Assembly (NCBI GenBank): GCA_015228995.1
Contig: JADGCM010000120.1
Coordinates: forward strand, 1-5,272
Direction of reading: 5' to 3'
From: Magnetococcales bacterium
GTDB lineage: Bacteria > Pseudomonadota > Magnetococcia > Magnetococcales > JADGCH01
Length of the DNA stretch: 5,272 nucleotides
Shown here: piece by piece, positions 1-5,272 of the stretch
How positions within the stretch are numbered: position 1 is the stretch's first letter
How the letters are laid out: the number at the start of each line of letters is the position of its first letter
Notes under the pieces: model-generated
Told to the model about the DNA's origin: nothing
Seen by the model: the letters and a program-made list of their open reading frames with translations, nothing else
The model's database searches: none
Program-made: the position numbers and the translations under genes

Positions 1-1514
1 AGTTCAATGTCTTTTTGATGAGCCTTGACCGCCATGGTGACACAAGCATTTTCAATTTGTCCCCGGGTGTCAAAGGAGACCTTTTCGAGCACCAATTTGC
101 CCGACTCAATTTTGGAAAGATCAAGGATAGAATTCAGTAAATCCAGCAACGTATGGGAGGATTGTTGAACAATTTCGAGGTTGTTGCGTTGGCCATCGGT
201 CAACGAAGAGGCCAACGCCAATTCGGTCATGCCGATAATAGCATTCATCGGACTACGAATCTCGTGGCTCATGTTGGCGAGAAATTCGCTTTTGGCTTTG
301 TTGGCCGACTCCGCCACATCAAGGGTCTCTTTGAGCGACTTTAGCAGCTGTTTACGGTCGGTGATGTCATGACAAAAGGCGGTATAATGCACTTGGCCGT
401 GTTGTGCCATCGTGGTCAGACTGATTTCTAAGTCAATTAAAGTGCCATCGGCGCGTAAACCGGGAAACTCGACCCTTCGTTTAATCTCTTGGCGTGGTCC
501 GGTTCGGCTAGCGTGGCGTAGCAGCGCCTCTTTGTGGGGCTGACGCAACTCGGGGGGAATGATATGATCGACGATGTTGTGTCCGATTAAGCTATCCCTG
601 GTATAACCAAACAGTGTTTCGGCCGCCGGATTGACCGACTCCACCACGCCGTTACCATCTGTGGTAATAATGGCGTCCAAGGCACTGCCCATAATGGTAG
701 CCAATACCGCTTCGTTTTCCTGGATCTTGCTGGTGCGCTCCTGGATCTGTTGTTCCAGAGTCAGGTTATGTTCCAAAATCTCGATATTCTGAAAGACGCG
801 ATAGAGCAATTCCTCATTCTGAAACGGTTTGGCCAGGAAATCGTTGGCACCGGCCTTGATAAACCGAATGGCCATGCCCGGTTCGTTTTGGGAAGAGAGA
901 CCGATGATACAGACCTCGTCACGTCTAAAGCGGCTGCGGATCTTTTTGGTCAGCTGAAAGCCATCCATGCTAGGCATTTGGTAGTCGGTCAGCACCAGAT
1001 GGATCCGCTGTTGGTCAAAGCGCTCCAAAGCGGCCTGACCACTATCGGCGTCAATGACCTTAAAGCCATAACGTTTGAGAAAACGGTACAGTAAGGCGCG
1101 GGCGCTGCGTGAATCGTCCACCACCAACACGGTAAACTGGCTGTTTTTGAAAATGCGTTGGGTGAAATGGATCAAAGTATCGATGACACCTAGGCTATCT
1201 TTGACGAAGTAGTCCAATATCCCCTTGGCCATCATGTCGGTGCGGAGCTGTTCCTGGTACTCTCCGGTCATGACAATGACGGGGATGTGTCGCGACAGGA
1301 CCAAATCGACGATCTGTCCATCTGGTGCATCGGGCAGGTGGAGGTCGAGGATGGCCAGCACGACGGCTATATCGGCGTTGTCGAGCAGCCGGACCGCCTC
1401 GGCATGACTGCGCACCCACCATACCGTTAATCCTAGGGACTCTTCGGCACGGCGTTTGAGGACGGTACCAAAACTTTTTGAATCTTCGACAATCAATAGT
1501 GCCGTTGCAGTCAT
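1..1514 (-). CDS. Hybrid sensor histidine kinase, REC-REC-PAS-HisKA (C-terminus beyond window)
   Basis: This frame is open from the ATG at 1514 to the left edge, giving 504 visible residues. Two receiver domains come first. REC1 (about 5-118) has acidic pair E10/D11, phospho-acceptor D57, T83 and K105. REC2 (about 128-245) has D133/D134, D177, S207 and K229. Both therefore look phosphorylation-competent. A short helical linker (about 245-270) leads to a PAS domain (about 268-388, with NPAAETLFGY and a terminal DITDRK). HisKA follows, with H417 in the H-box SHEIRSPMN; most family members have T where this has S. The HATPase domain is not in the window. Expected role: a probably cytoplasmic phosphorelay kinase, as no membrane segment or signal peptide is visible; signal and target are unknown. 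The ATG lies 5 bases past the cheR stop with no clear Shine-Dalgarno, which suggests translational coupling. A TTG at 1523 overlapping that stop is an alternative start. Tandem receivers of this style also occur on diguanylate cyclases, but HisKA makes this a kinase. Confidence 0.93.
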   Translation of the reverse strand, partial: MTATALLIVEDSKSFGTVLKRRAEESLGLTVWWVRSHAEAVRLLDNADIAVVLAILDLHLPDAPDGQIVDLVLSRHIPVIVMTGEYQEQLRTDMMAKGILDYFVKDSLGVIDTLIHFTQRIFKNSQFTVLVVDDSRSARALLYRFLKRYGFKVIDADSGQAALERFDQQRIHLVLTDYQMPSMDGFQLTKKIRSRFRRDEVCIIGLSSQNEPGMAIRFIKAGANDFLAKPFQNEELLYRVFQNIEILEHNLTLEQQIQERTSKIQENEAVLATIMGSALDAIITTDGNGVVESVNPAAETLFGYTRDSLIGHNIVDHIIPPELRQPHKEALLRHASRTGPRQEIKRRVEFPGLRADGTLIDLEISLTTMAQHGQVHYTAFCHDITDRKQLLKSLKETLDVAESANKAKSEFLANMSHEIRSPMNAIIGMTELALASSLTDGQRNNLEIVQQSSHTLLDLLNSILDLSKIESGKLVLEKVSFDTRGQIENACVTMAVKAHQKDIE

Positions 1515-1519
1515 GGTAT

Positions 1520-3010
1520 TCAACTATTAGCGAGTAGTTGTTCGATTTGTTGTTGTAATTCCCTCACACGCCACTCCTCATGGTACTCAATCTGGGCCGT
1601 GTCAGCTAATTGTGCCATCAATTCCAGGGCGCTGCTATACGTCCGACGTGATCGCTGCACATCCCCTTCGTTACGATAGAGCTCTGCCAGCGCCAGATAG
1701 GCTGGAATATAGCTTCCATCTAGGTACAGGGCCTTTTTAAGGGTTTCAACCGTTTTGACAGACCGAGACTGCCCATGAAAAATATGGGCCAGCAGGGTAT
1801 GATAAGGTGCTGAAAGCGGTTCCATCGCCAACGCTCGGTGGCCATCCCGTTCCGCTTGGGCCAGATGGCCGCTATTAGCATGGGCACGTGCCGACCAGTA
1901 GTAATGTTGGGCACTTTTTTTCTTGGCTGGGTATTGTTCCAGCAGCTGAATTAACTCCTGATAACGACCGGTGGTAAACAGCTGTTGGGCCTGTGCCAGC
2001 ACATCGGTACCACCATCGCCAGAAGGTTGGACAGTTAAAGCGGGCTGACGGTGGCGATTATTGGCACGACTGGGCGTGGCACGACTGGGTGGCGGTCCCA
2101 CCACTGGCGTTACGGTTGCTGGTGGCTGGTGAGAGGGAGTCGTGGCAACCGCGGGCCGTTCTAAACGTTGATAGATGGCCGATGCCGTAAAGAGGCGCAA
2201 TGCCAACTCGGCCGGGCGAACGACGCCGTGCATTTCGGCATGTCCGGTGATCAAAATCCCGCCTGGCGATAAGGTCTTGGTAAATTTCTCCGCTAAATTG
2301 AGAATGGTACTGGATGTAAAATAAATAAACACATTGCGGCAAACAATCATGTCCATGGCATGCAGATCGTGCAACTCGGACGGAAACAGATCGTGAACCA
2401 AATTAAGACGCCGAAAAGTCACCATCTGACGGATGGGCTCGGTGAGACGCCAGTGAACAGCGTGCTCCGCTGGCGGATCGGGTACAAAATAGCGCTCCAT
2501 AAAAACCCGCTCCATGCGGCGGAATGACCAAGCCCCGTAACAACCCCGCCGGGCCTTCTCTAGGGCCTGTTCGTTAATGTCACTGCCGATCAAGACGATA
2601 TGCCAGCCATGGCGGTCAGGCAGCAGTTGATCCAGGAGCATGGCGATGGAATAGGGCTCTTCGCCAGTGGAGCAACCAGCGCTCCATATTCGTAGGGTCT
2701 TGCTATCCTTTTTGCGTTGGATCAGTTCTGGCAACAACACTTCCCGCAGTAGAGTCATTTGACCGCCATCACGAAAGAAGTAGCTTTCACCGGTGGTTAA
2801 GTCGAGAATCAGTTGACGCCACTCCTCCTCGGCGACAACGGTGCGGCTCTGCAGCAAGCTGAGGTAGCTGGCCGTATCCAATTGTCGTTGCTGCGGACGT
2901 TCCTGCAACAAGTGCTCAATCAGCGCATCTTCATAGGCGGGTAATACCAGCCCAATCCGATCCAGCACAATATCACGAAATTGTCGCATCAACACATCGG
3001 TCGGGGACAT
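1520..3010 (-). CDS. cheR: CheR-type protein-glutamate methyltransferase with C-terminal TPR-like region
   Basis: CheR enzymes use S-adenosylmethionine to methylate glutamates on chemoreceptors. This 496-residue protein has the N-terminal helical region (about 1-65), then the methyltransferase core (about 70-282). Visible motifs are TTGESYFFRD (72-81, the CheR signature), the SAM-binding loop SAGCSTGEEPYS (110-121), acidic SDI (143-145), and CRNVFIYF (224-231). A Pro/Ser/Thr/Arg-rich linker (about 285-335) joins a helical repeat region (about 337-495) with TPR-like spacing, for example AHANSGHLAQAERDGHRAL and LAELYRNEGDVQRSRR. Plain CheR is about 270-290 residues, so the second half is an added interaction module, as in WspC-type CheR-TPR proteins. 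The ATG at 3010 has AAGGAA about 12 bases upstream, a slightly long spacing. It is the first gene of a probable operon with the hybrid kinase. No receptor or cheB is visible, so the substrate is unknown; a non-flagellar chemosensory pathway is possible. Confidence 0.95.
   Translation of the reverse strand: MSPTDVLMRQFRDIVLDRIGLVLPAYEDALIEHLLQERPQQRQLDTASYLSLLQSRTVVAEEEWRQLILDLTTGESYFFRDGGQMTLLREVLLPELIQRKKDSKTLRIWSAGCSTGEEPYSIAMLLDQLLPDRHGWHIVLIGSDINEQALEKARRGCYGAWSFRRMERVFMERYFVPDPPAEHAVHWRLTEPIRQMVTFRRLNLVHDLFPSELHDLHAMDMIVCRNVFIYFTSSTILNLAEKFTKTLSPGGILITGHAEMHGVVRPAELALRLFTASAIYQRLERPAVATTPSHQPPATVTPVVGPPPSRATPSRANNRHRQPALTVQPSGDGGTDVLAQAQQLFTTGRYQELIQLLEQYPAKKKSAQHYYWSARAHANSGHLAQAERDGHRALAMEPLSAPYHTLLAHIFHGQSRSVKTVETLKKALYLDGSYIPAYLALAELYRNEGDVQRSRRTYSSALELMAQLADTAQIEYHEEWRVRELQQQIEQLLANS
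2062..2089 (-). repeat. Short tandem direct repeat in the CheR linker
   Basis: A 13-base unit, TGGCACGACTGGG on the plus strand, occurs at 2062-2074 and again at 2077-2089, a period of 15 bases. On the coding strand it gives the adjacent five-residue repeats PSRAT and PSRAN inside the proline-rich linker of the CheR-TPR protein. The period is a multiple of three, so gain or loss of a copy would keep the frame and only alter linker length. It looks like ordinary slippage in a disordered segment. Confidence 0.6.
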
Positions 3011-3026
3011 TGTTATGGGAATTTCC

Positions 3027-3054
3027 TTGTTAATTCTCTGGTCAATTGTATGAT
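3027..3054 (+). promoter_or_regulatory. Candidate sigma70-type promoter for the bactofilin gene
   Basis: TTGTTA (3027-3032, 4/6 to the -35 consensus) and TATGAT (3049-3054, 5/6 to the -10 consensus) are separated by 16 bases. Transcription would start near 3061 and give a leader of about 70 bases before the ATG at 3130. It is nested against the opposing candidate promoter for cheR, so the two polymerase footprints would overlap. This was assigned by eye only. Confidence 0.35.
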
Positions 3055-3060
3055 AGACAC

Positions 3061-3096
3061 CATCAGCATGATAGCATTGTTTCTCTGTCGTACCAA
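3061..3096 (-). promoter_or_regulatory. Candidate extended -10 sigma70-type promoter for cheR-kinase unit
   Basis: On the minus strand there is TTGGTA (3096-3091, 4/6 to the -35 consensus), a 17-base spacer, and TATCAT (3073-3068, 5/6 to the -10 consensus). TGC directly precedes the hexamer, giving an extended -10 form. Transcription would start near 3061 and leave a leader of about 50 bases before the cheR ATG. This was judged by eye from consensus matches; there is no experimental support. Confidence 0.4.
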
Positions 3097-3110
3097 CGTC
3101 AACTCAATCG

Positions 3111-3119
3111 AAAAGGGAG
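3111..3119 (+). promoter_or_regulatory. Ribosome binding site for bactofilin start at 3130
   Basis: AAAAGGGAG ends 10 bases before the ATG at 3130. It decides for this start over the upstream TTG at 3046, which would add 28 residues (MYDRHH...) with no bactofilin character, has no ribosome site, and would place the start inside the candidate promoter. Confidence 0.65.
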
Positions 3120-3129
3120 CGTCCAGTTC

Positions 3130-3816
3130 ATGGCATTCTTCAGTAGGGCAGCGGACAAAGAAAAGAGTGATAGCCAAACCGATCCTAAATTGGCCGAACC
3201 CAAGTTGGAAGGTCGGCTTAATTTAGACATTGCAGGGGATTACCGGACTGAATCGCGTTCCGAGCCCAAAATAGAGAGAAAAGGGGAGACTAAAATGGAT
3301 CTCAAACCGTTCGATGCCTTAAAGGGGGATCCATCCAACAGCAACACCACAGTCATTGCCACGGGTACCCGTGTCACCGGCGATATTCAGGTCGACTGCA
3401 AACTCCATATCGATGGCGAGTTGTCCGGTACCATCCTATCGAGTAGCTTGGTGACGATTGGCAAAACCGGCCGTGTCGACGGTGAGATCACCGCCTGTAA
3501 GCTGGTGGTAACGGGCCGGTTCGAAGGTCATGCCGACTGCGACGAAGTCGAAATTTTATCCGGTGGCCGGATCACTGGTCAAGTAGAATCCAATCTATTG
3601 GTGATTGAGCGCGGCAGCGCCTTTTCTGGGGAAAGTCGCCTTAAAGAACAAAAAGAGGTACAGAAAGAGGTGCTGAGGGAGCCGCAAAAAGAAATTGTGT
3701 ACGAACGCAACGACCCACCCAAAAATGCCTTCGGCGACTTGCGGCGTACCGGAGAGCTGGCCAACCTGCCACCGGTGGTTACCAAACAGAATGGTGGCGA
3801 GCCACAGGGATCATAA
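3130..3816 (+). CDS. Bactofilin (polymer-forming cytoskeletal protein)
   Basis: Bactofilins self-assemble without nucleotide into filaments that act as cytosolic or membrane-bound scaffolds for cell shape, stalks, polarity or motility machinery. From the ATG at 3130 the product has 228 residues. The N-terminal tail (1-72) begins MAFFSRAADKEKS, resembling short membrane-targeting starts of other bactofilins, then becomes charged and probably disordered. The core (about 73-171) is a right-handed beta-helix repeat region with characteristic phrases: TTVIATGTRVTGDI, HIDGELSGTI, GKTGRVDGEI, CKLVVTGRFEG, and GGRITGQVESNLLVIERG. The C-terminal tail (172-228) is Lys/Glu-rich and then Pro/Gly-rich. 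Length is near the upper part of the usual 120-230 range because of the two tails. It is divergent from cheR and convergent with the DUF47 gene, and appears to be transcribed alone. An internal ATG at 3295 could give a 173-residue form with almost only the core and C-tail. The specific scaffold role cannot be told from sequence. Confidence 0.93.
   Translation: MAFFSRAADKEKSDSQTDPKLAEPKLEGRLNLDIAGDYRTESRSEPKIERKGETKMDLKPFDALKGDPSNSNTTVIATGTRVTGDIQVDCKLHIDGELSGTILSSSLVTIGKTGRVDGEITACKLVVTGRFEGHADCDEVEILSGGRITGQVESNLLVIERGSAFSGESRLKEQKEVQKEVLREPQKEIVYERNDPPKNAFGDLRRTGELANLPPVVTKQNGGEPQGS
3281..3297 (+). promoter_or_regulatory. Strong internal ribosome site and in-frame ATG in bactofilin
   Basis: AAGGGGAG (3281-3288) sits 6 bases before an in-frame ATG at 3295, a closer spacing than at the upstream start. 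The encoded product would begin MDLKPFDALKGD and run straight into the beta-helix core, dropping 55 residues of N-terminal tail. Either this is the true start, with the upstream extension untranslated, or both starts are used. The upstream region keeps an open frame with a typical MAFFS beginning, so I keep 3130 as the main call. Confidence 0.45.
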
Positions 3817-3827
3817 CCTAGAAGACC

Positions 3828-3856
3828 GCCCCCTCTCCCTCTGGGAGAGAGGGGGC
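3828..3856. repeat. GC-rich palindrome between convergent genes
   Basis: A perfect 10-bp stem (3828-3837 pairing with 3847-3856, GCCCCCTCTC / GAGAGGGGGC) encloses a 9-base loop; further G-C pairing inside the loop is possible with a bulge. It lies 11 bases past the bactofilin stop and 18 bases from the DUF47 stop. No T-run follows on either strand (CAGCAAGGGC on plus, GGTCTTCTAG on minus), so it is not a textbook intrinsic terminator. It resembles the CCCTCTCCC...GGGAGAGGG palindromes that recur between genes in many proteobacteria. It may slow exonucleases or end transcripts from both sides. Confidence 0.6.
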
Positions 3857-3874
3857 AGCAAGGGCAAAGCTGGA

Positions 3875-4570
3875 TTAGGTCAGCTGAATGACAATACCGT
3901 GCAATACGTCAGCAGCATCGGTCATCTGTCTGGAGGCCACGTGCAGATGACGATAGATCTCACGCCGTTTGAGCATATCAACGACATGGCTGATGGCTTG
4001 GGTCTCCGCACCACTGGCATGGGCTTCCAACTTCTTGATATCTTCATCAATCGTGTAGAGCTCCGCCAAAGCGCGGCGATAGGCCTTATCAATCGTGCCA
4101 CGACAACTACGGGCCGTTTGCGCATCGGCATCGGCAGCGGCTGGATCGGAATCCAGCTTAGAATAGCCGCGTTTCAGAGCTGCGGCTGCTTCACGCAATA
4201 GAATACCCATCTCCAAACAATACTTGTCGGTTTTGACCCTCAACCCTTCCATCTCTTCAAAAGTGATCAGCGCTGAAGAGACGGGCACGTCCAGGATGGT
4301 TAAAGAACGATAAACATCCTCACGATCCATCGGGGTAGAGAAGGCATTGCTGAGGATATCTAGGTGCTTGGTCTTCAGATCTTGCGCTTCCTTATCGCAA
4401 GCGATCAGCCCCTTCCCCTTTGCTGAGTCACCACTCTCAAGATATTCGACCAACTGCTCGTACGACTGCAACAACACCGCGCATTGCTCGTCGATGTATT
4501 TGAAAAATGGCGGCACACGGGGAAAAACATTATCCAGCATCTTGGTAAACGGCGTATTGGTTCCGCTCAT
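3875..4570 (-). CDS. DUF47 family PhoU-like protein (putative phosphate transport regulator)
   Basis: DUF47 proteins are all-helical relatives of PhoU, usually encoded beside PiT phosphate transporters and thought to modulate them. This one has 231 residues, close to the usual 205-230. The family hallmark TPMDREDVYRSL (79-90) is intact, preceded by the helix carrying DKEAQD (59-64) and followed by LDVPVSS (93-99). The C-terminal helices include YRRALAELY (164-172) and TDAADVLHGIV (217-227). No signal peptide or membrane segment is seen, so it is probably cytoplasmic. The ATG at 4570 is well supported by AAGGAGAG at 4584-4577. It lies 59 bp downstream of the transporter gene on the same strand, so co-transcription is likely. 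Oddly, several acidic residues that normally build the family's E/D-xxx-D metal sites are replaced (Q63, V95, S98/S99, H210), so metal binding may be weakened. Family assignment is by motif and context. Confidence 0.88.
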   Translation of the reverse strand: MSGTNTPFTKMLDNVFPRVPPFFKYIDEQCAVLLQSYEQLVEYLESGDSAKGKGLIACDKEAQDLKTKHLDILSNAFSTPMDREDVYRSLTILDVPVSSALITFEEMEGLRVKTDKYCLEMGILLREAAAALKRGYSKLDSDPAAADADAQTARSCRGTIDKAYRRALAELYTIDEDIKKLEAHASGAETQAISHVVDMLKRREIYRHLHVASRQMTDAADVLHGIVIQLT

Positions 4571-4576
4571 ACAAAA

Positions 4577-4584
4577 CTCTCCTT
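4577..4584 (-). promoter_or_regulatory. Ribosome binding site of the DUF47 gene
   Basis: AAGGAGAG on the minus strand ends 6 bases before the ATG at 4570, a near-ideal Shine-Dalgarno that fixes this start. The rest of the 59-bp gap up to the transporter stop at 4630 shows no convincing promoter or terminator, which agrees with one transcript for both genes. Confidence 0.75.
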
Positions 4585-4629
4585 GGTTCCTTCAGTAAAA
4601 CGAGTAACAACCCTAATTCAACGAACGTC

Positions 4630-5272
4630 TCAATGTATACCTAAGACGGCTTTCACGACAAGATAAGTGACTCCTCCCACCAAACCAGCGCCGGGAATGG
4701 TGATAAACCAAGTCAAAATCATCTCCTTACCCTTACGCCATTTAACGCTTCTTGGTGCACTTGCGGTCCCCACACCCATAATGGCCGAGTTGGAGACATG
4801 GGTGGTAGAAACAGGTGCCCCCACCAGCGCCGCCCCATAAATAACGGCAGCACCGGTCATTTGGGCATTAAAGGAGTGAATAGCGCGTACCTTAAAGATA
4901 CCAAAACCAACCGTACGGGCAATACGCCAACCACCAAACATGTTACCAACGGTAATCAGAACGGCGCAGGCCATGATGACCCAAAATGGCACGTAAAACT
5001 TATCGATTTCCCCGCCCAAGAACAGGGCCAGAGCGACGATACCCATGCTCTTCTGCGCATCGTTGGTGCCATGGGCGAAGGACATACCAGCGGCACTGAT
5101 ATATTGGCTCCACATGAACACCTTGTTGACACGCGGCTTGGAGGCACTTACCAGGAAGGAGACAAACTTTTGCAAGAGCCAACCCACCAAGAAGCCCAAA
5201 ATTGGTGAAATAAACAGCGACAACACCACCTTGGTGACACCGGTCAGTTTACCTTTAACGATGAATGCCTCC
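4630..5272 (-). CDS. pit: PiT-family inorganic phosphate transporter, C-terminal part (N-terminus beyond window)
   Basis: The PiT family carries out low-affinity, ion-coupled uptake of inorganic phosphate (usually as a metal-phosphate complex) across the inner membrane. The frame is open from the right edge to the stop at 4630, leaving 213 residues of the C-terminal half. A GTG at 5229 is not the start: the in-frame residues before it (EAFIVKGKLTGVTK) continue the family pattern. The signature HGTNDAQKSMG is at visible residues 67-77 and APVSTTH at 152-158, both typical of the second PiT repeat. About five hydrophobic segments are seen, near 15-41, 56-86, 92-124, 134-168 and 184-210. It ends AVLGIH without an extra domain. 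The DUF47 gene follows in the same direction, the usual partner arrangement. Substrate is inferred from family and neighbour; a sulfate-type PiT permease is less likely with DUF47 alongside. Confidence 0.93.
   Translation of the reverse strand, partial: EAFIVKGKLTGVTKVVLSLFISPILGFLVGWLLQKFVSFLVSASKPRVNKVFMWSQYISAAGMSFAHGTNDAQKSMGIVALALFLGGEIDKFYVPFWVIMACAVLITVGNMFGGWRIARTVGFGIFKVRAIHSFNAQMTGAAVIYGAALVGAPVSTTHVSNSAIMGVGTASAPRSVKWRKGKEMILTWFITIPGAGLVGGVTYLVVKAVLGIH

Noticed and set aside
750..1094. Open frame of 114 codons on the plus strand
   Set aside because: It is antisense to the second receiver and linker of the hybrid kinase, whose domain motifs are unmistakable; the plus-strand translation shows no family features or ribosome site.
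3046..3129. Upstream TTG start adding 28 residues to the bactofilin
   Set aside because: No ribosome site, a rare start codon, a sequence unlike bactofilin N-termini, and overlap with the candidate promoter.
3828..3856. Palindrome called as a classical rho-independent terminator
   Set aside because: Neither strand has the required T-run after the stem, so only a repeat or possible non-canonical terminator is supported.
3695..4201. Open frame of 168 codons on the plus strand, overlapping the bactofilin end and the DUF47 gene
   Set aside because: It crosses the palindrome and overlaps two well-supported genes, one of them antisense; no recognisable domain and no ribosome site.
4571..4629. Separate promoter for the DUF47 gene in the gap after the transporter
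   Set aside because: TTGAGA is present on the minus strand, but the hexamer 17 bases on (TTGTTA) is a poor -10; no convincing pair found.
4798..5208. Open frame of 136 codons on the plus strand
   Set aside because: It is a mirror of the PiT transporter, which has clear HGTNDAQ and APVSTTH signatures on the minus strand; low-complexity polar translation.
4630..5229. PiT gene read as a complete 199-residue protein starting at GTG 5229
   Set aside because: The frame stays open to the window edge with family-like sequence before the GTG, and a functional PiT protein needs both halves; it is simply cut by the window.

Overview
The window is ordinary-looking bacterial chromosome, most likely from a proteobacterium. 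The signs are roughly balanced GC, ATG starts with AAGGAG-type ribosome sites, a bactofilin, a CheR-type methyltransferase, a multidomain hybrid kinase, and a PiT phosphate transporter paired with a PhoU-like protein. The tandem-receiver kinase and the CheR-TPR fusion would fit a motile, signalling-rich species such as a magnetococcus-like or other environmental proteobacterium. That placement is a guess from gene style, not from alignment.

The left part (1-3010, minus strand) is a two-gene signalling unit. A CheR methyltransferase with a proline-rich linker and C-terminal TPR-like helices (1520-3010) is followed after 5 bases by a large sensor kinase that starts at 1514 and runs off the left edge. 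The visible kinase order is REC-REC-PAS-HisKA; its ATPase domain and anything after it lie outside the window.

The centre (3011-3816) holds a short divergent control region with one plausible sigma70-like promoter per strand, then a bactofilin on the plus strand. The bactofilin has its likely start at 3130. It also has a second in-frame ATG at 3295 behind a stronger ribosome site, just before the beta-helical domain, so two isoforms are possible. A GC-rich palindrome at 3828-3856 separates it from the convergent right-hand genes.

The right part (3875-5272, minus strand) is a phosphate uptake unit. The C-terminal half of a PiT-family transporter runs in from the right edge and is followed after 59 bp by a DUF47 (PhoU-like) protein. 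The pairing is common, but this DUF47 copy appears to have lost several of the acidic residues that usually form the family's metal sites.

I see no mobile element, CRISPR array, tRNA or rRNA. No strong case for a wholly new system emerges. The most checkable leads are the possible dual-start bactofilin, the degenerate DUF47 motifs, and the tightly coupled CheR-TPR/tandem-receiver kinase pair next to the bactofilin.
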